From Bacteroidota bacterium (GTDB taxonomy: Bacteria > Bacteroidota > Ignavibacteria > Ignavibacteriales > Melioribacteraceae): 8,567 bases of DNA. The stretch lies in NCBI GenBank assembly GCA_023381535.1, contig JAMCSN010000203.1, forward strand, positions 1 to 8,567, given 5' to 3'. Positions 1 through 6,266 of the stretch are shown here, piece by piece. Position numbers and translations under genes: made by a program. Positions within the stretch are counted from its first letter, which is position 1. Each line of letters begins with the position of its first letter. Below the pieces are notes generated by a model. The model saw only the letters and a list, made by a program, of their open reading frames with translations, ran no database searches and was not told the origin of the DNA.

Positions 1-2231
1 AAAGTCTTTACGAGGGAATCACGCTTAAGGTTCCGCGAATCGGTTTTTTCCAACTGAAAACGAGCAATATAAAGAACAGACCGAATAGTCCGGTAATTTT
101 CACGCCGCTTTCAGTTGACTTTACGCATGATTCGCACAATCTATATCTCGCTTTTGAAGTTCATCCTAAATTTAAAGATACACGCGAGCCGGATTCAAAT
201 GTTTTCAGTATTGGAGTGGGTAAGCCGCTGCTTCCGCTAACAATTGACGACCTTCCGAATTCAGAAACGTCCTTCACTGTTTTGAAAAAATCAATTGAGG
301 AAAGAGCAAGAGAACTTATCTCCGAATCAGATCAGATTCCTAACTTTAATATTTTCGAAGACTACTATAAATTTTCGCATCCGGCTTTGCAAGGTGAAGA
401 AACTCAGTCCACACTTTCTGATTTGACTTCCGATATTGTTTTCAGCCAAACCCCCGACGAGGCACAAGATGTTCCGCACGAAGAAGAGCAAAATATTCTT
501 TCAGCATTGATAGAAGGATTGCCTGAAGTTTCCGGTTCTTCTGAAAATGAGAAAATTGAAATGCCCAAGGTTGAGTTTGATTCTGCGCTTGATAAATCAG
601 AAAAAGATCAGGAGAATAGCGCCGAACAAACCGAAGAAAATTTTGCGGATGTTGATCTGGATGCTGAAGGAAAATCATCTGAAACTCTTCTTGCGGAATT
701 ATTGTCCGATCATACTACTGAAATTCCAAAGAATGAAGAAGCTGAAACTCCCGCGATGAAGGATGAACACATAGAGAAGATCCTTGATACCATTGATGTT
801 TCTGCTTTTCTGAATCAGCAAGAAACTCCAGTTGAACAGATACCTGAAGAAGAAAAAACAACCGAGGTTTCTGGGCAGACAGAAACGCTAGAAGAAATTC
901 AAACACCGGAACAACCGTTTGAGCATACCGAAGAAATAGAAATTGAAAACACTGAAAAGGAAAACTTGTCCGCGCATGAAGAAGAGTTTATAGAAGAACA
1001 TTATGCTGACGAACAGAAAGAAGAAGCAGTTCAGGAAGAAAAGGTTCCAGAACTCGAAAATGAGACGACTGAAGAAGCAGATGAGGACTTAGAACCGATT
1101 GAAGAACTGCTTGACTCAGAAAAACAGACGGAAGAAAAAATTGAGTGGAATTGGGGCGACGAATTGCGTGAAGAATTCGGTCTCGGTCATTTGGAAAGCG
1201 AAGAAGCCAACTATGAAATGATTGACGATGGTAAAGCCAAGCACGAACCTGAACTAGAACCTGAAAAAGAATCCATTCGGGATTTGTTTGCTCAACTTGA
1301 AAAAACTCTCGAACATGACAGAGCTTTTCTTGACGATGATGTTCACGAAGAGCCGAAGCGAACATTGGAAACCGAAGTACCGTTGAAGAAACACGCGTCG
1401 ATGGAAGACGACAAAGTTTATATGGAATTTTCCTCCTCGCCTTCGAAATATGAATTTGTTCCGGTGAAAACCTCAGAGGAAGAACGACGCAGCCGCATGG
1501 CAATTAGTTTGGCTGAAGAGCCGGGCGATTATTTTGAAAGACGTTCAAGTCATTCCAACGAAAGAAGTGAGAGACCGGTAAGCAAAATACGGGAACGTGA
1601 CGCTGCCGGTTCCAAAATGTATTTGTTATACCTCTCTTTATTTGCGGTTGTGGCTATTGCGGTTTACTTAGTTATGAGGAACAGTTCTCAATCAACTGAT
1701 TTAAGCTTGAAGCCGGTGCCGCAGAATAATGTCGCACAGGCGAAAATAGATTCGATAAAAGCTGCCATAGAGAACGCACCGGATTCATCTAAGTATTTGC
1801 TGGATGAATCAAGCGATTTCCCGATCTCGGCAACACCGCCCGCGCCGGTTAAAAGTTCTAAGGGTTCAGAAAAATTGCCCTCTGATGTAAACTCATCTAA
1901 TTCAAAAAATTTATCCGCATCATCCAAACAGCCGGAATCAAAGCCGCCGGTCGAAACAAAAAACAATTTATACAAAACGCCGAAGACCGATACGCGCATT
2001 ACCAATTCGATTTACTACGACGGCAAGAGTTACAATTTCCAAGCTTCGTCATGGCGCGTCAAAGCAACTGCCGAGCAAGAAGTGCAAAGATTGCGTTCGC
2101 TTAATTTTAATGCTTATCTGGTTGAAGCGTATCTTCCTCAAAAGGGAGGGACGTGGTATCGCGTCAGGATCGGACCGTTCAATTCCGAAAACGCAACACG
2201 GCAGTTCATGCGCGAAAACAATTTTAAATAA
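1..2231 (+). CDS. HU-like / Glu-rich linker / TM / SPOR-domain protein (5' end outside window)
   Basis: The frame is open from the first full codon (position 3) to the TAA at 2229-2231, giving 742 visible residues. The GTG at 216 lies inside this frame, so the true start is upstream of the window. Visible residues 1 to about 60 resemble the end of an HU/CCDC81-type bacterial HU fold (EGITLKVPRIGFF, then PVIFTPLS); this match is moderate. Residues of roughly 100-490 are a low-complexity Glu-rich linker. A basic stretch (ERRSSHSNERSERPVSKIRE) precedes one membrane helix at about 539-559 (DNA 1617-1679), which predicts a cytoplasmic N side. A Ser/Pro/Lys-rich spacer follows. A SPOR domain occupies about 671-742, with YNFQASSW and WYRVRIGPF as its core. 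SPOR domains bind denuded septal peptidoglycan in the periplasm. HU-SPOR fusions are known in Bacteroidota. The gene ends 15 bp before exbB, so it is probably co-transcribed with it. The SPOR call is secure; the HU call is tentative. Confidence 0.85.
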   Translation, partial: SLYEGITLKVPRIGFFQLKTSNIKNRPNSPVIFTPLSVDFTHDSHNLYLAFEVHPKFKDTREPDSNVFSIGVGKPLLPLTIDDLPNSETSFTVLKKSIEERARELISESDQIPNFNIFEDYYKFSHPALQGEETQSTLSDLTSDIVFSQTPDEAQDVPHEEEQNILSALIEGLPEVSGSSENEKIEMPKVEFDSALDKSEKDQENSAEQTEENFADVDLDAEGKSSETLLAELLSDHTTEIPKNEEAETPAMKDEHIEKILDTIDVSAFLNQQETPVEQIPEEEKTTEVSGQTETLEEIQTPEQPFEHTEEIEIENTEKENLSAHEEEFIEEHYADEQKEEAVQEEKVPELENETTEEADEDLEPIEELLDSEKQTEEKIEWNWGDELREEFGLGHLESEEANYEMIDDGKAKHEPELEPEKESIRDLFAQLEKTLEHDRAFLDDDVHEEPKRTLETEVPLKKHASMEDDKVYMEFSSSPSKYEFVPVKTSEEERRSRMAISLAEEPGDYFERRSSHSNERSERPVSKIRERDAAGSKMYLLYLSLFAVVAIAVYLVMRNSSQSTDLSLKPVPQNNVAQAKIDSIKAAIENAPDSSKYLLDESSDFPISATPPAPVKSSKGSEKLPSDVNSSNSKNLSASSKQPESKPPVETKNNLYKTPKTDTRITNSIYYDGKSYNFQASSWRVKATAEQEVQRLRSLNFNAYLVEAYLPQKGGTWYRVRIGPFNSENATRQFMRENNFK

Positions 2232-2246
2232 ACCCGGATTTCGATT

Positions 2247-2894
2247 ATGAGATGGATTCAAATGCTCTTGAGCGGCGGAGTAGTTTTGTGGATACTGGTT
2301 ATTTGTCTGGCTGTTATCATTTTCATTTCATACGAAAGATTGACGGCACTGAGAAAAGCGAAAACAAATATTCCGACTTTCTCGGTAAAGATGCGGAACA
2401 TCTTAAAGAAGAAAGAAATTCAGTCAGCTATCGATTTCTGCATGGAAGATAAATCGACTATATCGAACATTATGCGGAGAGGTTTGAAGAAATACAAGTT
2501 TGGAAGAGAAAGATTTCTCGAAGAAATTGAACTCGGCGGCAAACAAGAAATCGGCAAACTTGAAAAGGGAATACCGATTCTTGCGACGCTTGCAACCGCT
2601 TCTCCAATGCTTGGATTCTTGGGAACAATAATGGGAATGGTTTCAACTTTTCGAGTTATTCAGGATTTGCACAGCAGCGTTACAGTTGCCGATTTTGCCG
2701 GAGGGATTTGGCAAGCATTGATTACCAGCGCGGTTGGTTTAATAGTCGGGATGATTGCTTTAGCGTTGTACAACTATTTTGTGAACTCAGTAAAAAAGAT
2801 TGTTCTTGATATCGAAAGAATTGTCACCGAGTTGATTGATGTTATTGACGGCAACGACAAGGACCAAACGCAGATAAGTGAGCCGGAACAATGA
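2247..2894 (+). CDS. exbB: ExbB (MotA/TolQ/ExbB proton channel family)
   Basis: A 215-residue inner-membrane subunit of a proton-driven motor that works with ExbD and TonB. Three membrane helices are visible: about 8-28, 110-135 and 152-178, with a cytoplasmic loop between the first two. This is the family layout. Helix 2 has the signature SPMLGFLGTIMGMVSTF, with Thr127 at the position of E. coli ExbB Thr148. Helix 3 has AGGIWQALITSAVGLIVG. There, Gln156 replaces the Glu equivalent to E. coli Glu176, and Ser161 replaces the Thr equivalent to Thr181. The C-terminal tail is charged. The ATG is 15 bp after the SPOR gene and has no clear Shine-Dalgarno sequence, so translation may be coupled or depend on weak signals. 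The last codons overlap exbD. The family call is secure; whether it serves TonB-type import or a Tol-type role cannot be settled from sequence alone. Confidence 0.93.
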   Translation: MRWIQMLLSGGVVLWILVICLAVIIFISYERLTALRKAKTNIPTFSVKMRNILKKKEIQSAIDFCMEDKSTISNIMRRGLKKYKFGRERFLEEIELGGKQEIGKLEKGIPILATLATASPMLGFLGTIMGMVSTFRVIQDLHSSVTVADFAGGIWQALITSAVGLIVGMIALALYNYFVNSVKKIVLDIERIVTELIDVIDGNDKDQTQISEPEQ

Positions 2895-3292
2895 AATTTG
2901 AGACCAAGCTGAAAACTGTAAGTTCGTTCAACGTAGGTGCGCTTGTCAATGTTGTGATGCTTCTGCTGATGTTTTTTTTCATGACGTCAAATTTTCTTTT
3001 ACAACCCGGTGTCAGCGTAAATATATACCGGACCATTATCGACGATAAGAAAGATTTGCCGAAAGCTTTGATGATAATTGACGAACGCGGAAAGATGTAT
3101 TTGGGTATGGACGAGGTCAATTTTTCCAATCTTGCTAATAAAGTGTCGGCGCTGAAACAAAATGTTCAAAACAATTTTACAATTCGTGCGGATAAATCTG
3201 TAAAGATCGGTTTAATTGCCAGACTTGTTGAGACGCTTAAAACTGCCGGAATAAAAAAAATAAATTTGCAAACTGATTCGTTAACATTCTAA
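2891..3292 (+). CDS. exbD: ExbD/TolR family protein lacking the canonical membrane Asp
   Basis: A 133-residue partner of ExbB with one membrane helix (about 14-37) and a periplasmic domain. The helix region FNVGALVNVVMLLLMFFF aligns without gaps to the usual ExbD pattern INVTPLIDVVLVLLIFFM. Asn20 (codon AAT, 2948-2950) therefore sits where the proton-carrying Asp (Asp25 in E. coli) is expected. The periplasmic domain has the normal ExbD/TolR ending: FTIRADKSVKIGLIARLVET, then AGIKKINLQT. The ATG overlaps the exbB stop in an ATGA arrangement, which indicates translational coupling. The length is normal for the family. Identity as ExbD/TolR is secure; normal proton-driven function is doubtful because of the Asn. 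Confidence 0.92.
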   Translation: MKFETKLKTVSSFNVGALVNVVMLLLMFFFMTSNFLLQPGVSVNIYRTIIDDKKDLPKALMIIDERGKMYLGMDEVNFSNLANKVSALKQNVQNNFTIRADKSVKIGLIARLVETLKTAGIKKINLQTDSLTF

Positions 3293-3293
3293 A

Positions 3294-3995
3294 ATGTTTT
3301 TCAAAGAGCCAAAAAAAGTATCTTATCTTTTCTCAATATCCGTCCACGCGATATTTGCTATCTGGCTGGTTTTCACGAGTATCGGAGCCAACAACGAACA
3401 TGAAGATTATCTTCTGGTTGGGTTCGGTCCCGGTTTCGGAATGGGTGGCGGCGGCGCAGCGGGTCAAGGTGATCAGTCCGGCAGCGGCGGATTAACGCCT
3501 GAAACACCGCCGGAGAAAAAAGTTGAAGACAAGAAAGTTGATCTTCCAAAATCAGATCAGTTGAAAGATGAAGACGCGATTGCAAGTCCTTCGAAGAAAA
3601 AAAATGAAGACGAAACTTCAACCAGCAAAGTGAAACCGCTTTTCAAAAGCAACAACAAAGGCGATGGTTTCGGTTACGGTCCAGATGGAAACGGTACGGG
3701 CGGCGGCGGATTCGGTTTTGAATTAGATTTCGGCGGAAGGGGAGTTAGACGAATTTATAGTTACTCTTTGCCGGAATATCCCGAAGGCGTTTCAAAGGAA
3801 ATTGATTTGCGGCTTCGATTTACAATTCTGCCGGACGGCACTGTAAGCAATATCATCCCTTTGATTAAAGCCGATGCGAGACTTGAGATGACCGCGATAA
3901 ATTCACTGCGTCAATGGCGTTTTGAACCCTTGCCTTCCAACGCAAAACAGCTTGAGCAAACTGTGGTAATTACTTTTCCGTATCGTCTGCGGTAA
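3294..3995 (+). CDS. tonB: TonB-family protein with Gly-rich linker
   Basis: A 233-residue protein anchored by one N-terminal helix (about 9-30) and reaching through the periplasm to outer-membrane partners. The helix keeps the TonB Ser-x3-His motif (Ser14...His18 in SYLFSISVHAIF), which couples TonB to ExbB/ExbD. The linker differs from E. coli TonB: it has Gly-rich blocks (GFGPGFGMGGGG near 43-54, GDGFGYGPDGNGTGGGGFGF near 122-141) around a Lys/Glu/Asp-rich stretch, and no Glu-Pro/Lys-Pro repeats. Residues of about 158-233 form the TonB C-terminal domain, with LPEYPEGV, then RFTILPDGTV, then SLRQWRFEPLP. The ATG is one base after the exbD stop, so it is the last visible gene of the operon. 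The stop lies 26 bp inside the convergent gene. The family is clear; its partner receptors are unknown. Confidence 0.9.
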   Translation: MFFKEPKKVSYLFSISVHAIFAIWLVFTSIGANNEHEDYLLVGFGPGFGMGGGGAAGQGDQSGSGGLTPETPPEKKVEDKKVDLPKSDQLKDEDAIASPSKKKNEDETSTSKVKPLFKSNNKGDGFGYGPDGNGTGGGGFGFELDFGGRGVRRIYSYSLPEYPEGVSKEIDLRLRFTILPDGTVSNIIPLIKADARLEMTAINSLRQWRFEPLPSNAKQLEQTVVITFPYRLR

Positions 3996-4281
3996 CTGTT
4001 TGTTCGGTTTTATCTTTGCGGTAATAAAATTTGTAAAAGAAGTATTCTACGATTGAAAGAAGTGTAAGCGAAATTGTGTCGGAGTCAAACTGAATTCCGA
4101 AACCTTTGCTGTCAATGAAAAGTTTTACGACTGCTGTTGCAATCGACCATCCCACTGCGAACAAAACAATAATCAAAGCCAAATTTGTGAATGCCGAGGC
4201 AAGCGATTCATTCTGCCATTTTTTGGTAAAGATGATAAGAATGAAAATTAAATGTGCGCTGAAAATTAGTGCCGAAATCAT
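3970..4281 (-). CDS. Small hypothetical membrane protein (about 3 TM)
   Basis: A 103-residue protein that I do not recognise. It has hydrophobic segments at about 4-19, 29-55 and 68-86 and a charged tail (YYRKDKTEQTVTADDTEK), so it is probably an inner-membrane protein with two or three helices. No catalytic or metal motif is visible. The case for a real gene is context: its ATG is one base beyond the stop of the upstream minus-strand gene, and that gene overlaps the next one, so the three form one packed unit. Its last 26 bp overlap the end of tonB on the opposite strand, leaving no room for a separate terminator for either operon. Confidence 0.65.
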   Translation of the reverse strand: MISALIFSAHLIFILIIFTKKWQNESLASAFTNLALIIVLFAVGWSIATAVVKLFIDSKGFGIQFDSDTISLTLLSIVEYFFYKFYYRKDKTEQTVTADDTEK

Positions 4282-4282
4282 T

Positions 4283-4798
4283 TTAGAAATTATTTTGTGA
4301 GTTATCGATTCTGCTGTTTATTATTTGCGAGCCTGCCAACCCGCCGATAGCACCGAAGATCAAATTGATTATGAAATTATTTACAAGGATGGAAACAGTA
4401 TAAATCCAAGAGAACCCGGTAGCTAAAATTTCATTTCTAACATTTTGAAATAGATACGAAACTTCACGCTTAATGTCTTCTGTGATTGGGAAAGTATCGA
4501 GCATGCGCTGTAAATCCGGGAACGCAGCGATTATATCGTTCTGTCTTGTAATGAACGTAATAAAAATTTCAAACGCGCTTCCGAAAATTGCGGCGAATAT
4601 TCCGGTCATCAATCCTATATAAACAGCTTTCTTAGTTAGGATTCTTCCTATTGTATGATTTGCTTTCTGATCTAATATTAATGCTAAGAAAGCGGCTATA
4701 GGCATGATGAAGCAGCAAGAAAAACTTTTCACGAAAGGGACGATCTGAAGAACGCCCGCGCCAAAACCACAAACAATACTTGGTAAATATTTTTTCAC
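4283..4798 (-). CDS. Hypothetical membrane protein (about 4 TM)
   Basis: A 171-residue membrane protein with helices at about 5-22, 26-43, 57-82 and 123-155. A soluble amphipathic stretch lies between the last two (residues of about 85-118, with AAFPDLQRMLDTFPITEDIK). The first half has a Gly-rich start (CGFGAGVLQ) and a Cys pair at 28-29. The layout recalls small DUF4199-type membrane proteins, but the match is too weak to assign. The start is GTG (4796-4798 on the plus strand), chosen because it overlaps the upstream DUF2085 stop in a GTGA arrangement and because the next Met (residue 32) lies inside a helix. It is co-transcribed with its neighbours. Function is unknown. Confidence 0.8.
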   Translation of the reverse strand: MKKYLPSIVCGFGAGVLQIVPFVKSFSCCFIMPIAAFLALILDQKANHTIGRILTKKAVYIGLMTGIFAAIFGSAFEIFITFITRQNDIIAAFPDLQRMLDTFPITEDIKREVSYLFQNVRNEILATGFSWIYTVSILVNNFIINLIFGAIGGLAGSQIINSRIDNSQNNF

Positions 4799-5256
4799 GT
4801 TTTCCCGGAGTTTAATTCAACAAAAAGTTGACGCAATCCATTGTAAAGATATAAAAAACCGACTGAACCAAAAAGCAATCCCGTTGAAAAGGCAATTAAT
4901 TTTGAATAACTATAAACATTGATCGTGTAAAGAAAAACATCCAGCAGCATCGGTGCAGAAAAAATCAACAGAAGTTTGATGCCAAGACTTTTCCTAAAAT
5001 TGAAAAATATCAGCGCGATACTGCTTATCAGCGAACCTAAGTAAATGCCGCTGCATCTTGCGCAAACCATTGTTTCGTAGCTGCCGTTGGTAATCAGTTT
5101 CGTTTTTATTTGATGACAGACGAGCGAATAAGTTTTGTGTAAAAACGGTAGAGCTATTGTAATCTTATTATTGAAAGGGATGAGCCATTCTGAAAAAATT
5201 CCCAAGCACCAGATCAGCACAAGTAACACGATCACCAATTTTATGGAAAGACGCAT
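4795..5256 (-). CDS. DUF2085 family membrane protein
   Basis: A 153-residue inner-membrane protein with the hallmark pattern of DUF2085. It has Cys47-His48-Gln49 (SLVCHQIKTK), then VCARCSGIYLG with Cys65, Arg67, Cys68, Gly70, Tyr72 and Gly74. A Pro-x3-Asp (Pro102, Asp106 in APMLLDVF) and FSTGLLFG follow. Helices are at about 6-27, 69-87, 93-113 and 118-138. The Cys/His set could bind a metal or be redox active, but no biochemical role for the family is known to me. The ATG is 7 bp from the stop of the upstream propeller gene, and the stop overlaps the next gene by 4 bp, so these genes form one operon. Confidence 0.88.
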   Translation of the reverse strand: MRLSIKLVIVLLVLIWCLGIFSEWLIPFNNKITIALPFLHKTYSLVCHQIKTKLITNGSYETMVCARCSGIYLGSLISSIALIFFNFRKSLGIKLLLIFSAPMLLDVFLYTINVYSYSKLIAFSTGLLFGSVGFLYLYNGLRQLFVELNSGKT

Positions 5257-5263
5257 AGGATAG

Positions 5264-6133
5264 TTATTTTGATTTCACATAGTTGTAAATCAAAATGGAA
5301 CTCTTGGTTAGAATATATAATTTCGATCCGAACAAAAACGTATCCATAATTTCTTGGTCGAGTTTAGGGTTGAAAATGACGGGGTCAAAATTGCCTTGTT
5401 CAAAATCGGAATTCGAAAAAATTGCTATTTGAGATTTGCTGTTTACTGTAATCGATTGTGTCGTCGAGTTTATGTTTATGGGTACGAACGGAAACTTTAT
5501 TTTTTTAATTCCGTTTCCAAATTGATCGAACTCGATAATGTTCGGAGGATCTACTACAAGCAATTTTGCATCACGAGTTATTGCGAAGTTCATTGGGTTG
5601 GATAATGAAAATGAACCGGCGTCGAAACTGCCGATAGTAACCTGATACTCGCCGCGTATATTGAATTTCAGAATTCTATTGTTGTCTGAATCCAAAACAA
5701 AAAGATCGCCTTGATTAGAAACCGCTGAGCATGTTGGGTAATTAAATACGTAACGTGAATCGGTTATGTTCTCAGCCGCTAATTGTGATAAGAAATTCAA
5801 ATCTTTGTCGAAAAACTGAATCCGGTTATTGTTCTTATCGGAGACATAAACATTGAGCGTTGTGGCAAAAACATCTGTCGGGTCATCAAATGTGGATTGC
5901 TGCCAGCCGTATCCGCCGATGACCTTGATAACGTTTCCGAGAGTGTCAATCTTGATTAACTCATTTGTGGATGTATCTGTTACAAGAATGTAACCTGCCG
6001 GACTGATTGAAAAAGATTTAGCAACTTTAAATGAGCCAATACTTCCGGATGAGATTAAGTTTTGTGCCTGACTTAAATTAGCACCGATCAATAGTAAAAA
6101 TAACAGGTAATATTTTATTGCAGTTGCGCTCAT
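5264..6133 (-). CDS. Exported six-bladed NHL-type beta-propeller protein
   Basis: A 289-residue protein with a signal peptide at about 1-23 (YYLLFLLLIGANLSQA, likely cut after Ala23) and no lipobox Cys, so it is predicted to be periplasmic or secreted. The mature part contains six imperfect blades, at about 36-70, 83-115, 130-165, 180-215, 225-258 and 265-289. The clearest NHL strands are YILVTDTSTNELIKID, VYVSDKNNNRIQFFD and LFVLDSDNNRILKFN. The last two blades are degenerate. NHL propellers usually serve as binding scaffolds, and no catalytic residues are evident. It is the first gene of the minus-strand operon (7 bp before DUF2085), read from the divergent region at 6134-6266. No Shine-Dalgarno sequence is seen; the start was chosen because it gives a complete signal peptide. 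Ligand and partner are unknown. Confidence 0.85.
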   Translation of the reverse strand: MSATAIKYYLLFLLLIGANLSQAQNLISSGSIGSFKVAKSFSISPAGYILVTDTSTNELIKIDTLGNVIKVIGGYGWQQSTFDDPTDVFATTLNVYVSDKNNNRIQFFDKDLNFLSQLAAENITDSRYVFNYPTCSAVSNQGDLFVLDSDNNRILKFNIRGEYQVTIGSFDAGSFSLSNPMNFAITRDAKLLVVDPPNIIEFDQFGNGIKKIKFPFVPININSTTQSITVNSKSQIAIFSNSDFEQGNFDPVIFNPKLDQEIMDTFLFGSKLYILTKSSILIYNYVKSK

Positions 6134-6192
6134 GTTTGGTTACTAACCCGATTTAAGCAGTGATCTTAGGCACAGTTTCTGAAAGAAATTCC

Positions 6193-6218
6193 TTAATAAA
6201 AATAAGAAAATTTATTAA
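6193..6218. repeat. 8-bp perfect inverted repeat (possible operator)
   Basis: TTAATAAA (6193-6200) is the exact reverse complement of TTTATTAA (6211-6218), with a 10-base A-rich spacer. It lies about 49 bp upstream of the lipoprotein ATG and about 60 bp from the propeller start. The arms are pure A/T, so a chance match in AT-rich DNA is quite possible. A dimeric regulator site is the alternative. Confidence 0.3.
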
Positions 6219-6256
6219 CTTTACTTCAACTAGAATGTATGAACTAAATTTACAAC

Positions 6257-6262
6257 AGAGGA
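6257..6262 (+). promoter_or_regulatory. Ribosome binding site of the lipoprotein gene
   Basis: AGAGGA lies 4 bases before the ATG at 6267. It is the only clear Shine-Dalgarno-like sequence before a gene start in this window, and it fixes the start of the lipoprotein frame. Confidence 0.6.
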
Positions 6263-6266
6263 ATCA

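Larger units (their letters stand above)
6134..6266. promoter_or_regulatory. Divergent intergenic control region
   Basis: A 133-bp AT-rich gap between the start codons of the minus-strand propeller operon and the plus-strand lipoprotein gene, so promoters for both directions are expected here. On the plus strand TAGAAT (6231-6236) resembles a -10 box, and TAACTTTA (6215-6222) is near the Bacteroidota TAnnTTTG element. Neither has a convincing upstream partner box, so no promoter is assigned. The region also holds the inverted repeat at 6193-6218. Confidence 0.5.

Noticed and set aside
216..218. GTG at 216 as the start of the SPOR gene
   Set aside because: The same frame is open back to position 3 and encodes sensible HU-like sequence, so this GTG is an internal Val codon.
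988..1503. Minus-strand open frame of 171 codons
   Set aside because: It is antisense to the Glu-rich linker; GAA-rich coding DNA lacks stops on the opposite strand. The product is low-complexity and has no family features.
4106..4300. Plus-strand open frame of 64 codons
   Set aside because: It lies antisense across the small membrane protein gene and the next gene's end, with no ribosome site or recognisable product; the minus-strand frames fit a packed operon.
5354..5605. Plus-strand open frame of 83 codons
   Set aside because: It is antisense to the propeller gene, which has a signal peptide and NHL blades; the product here is unconvincing.
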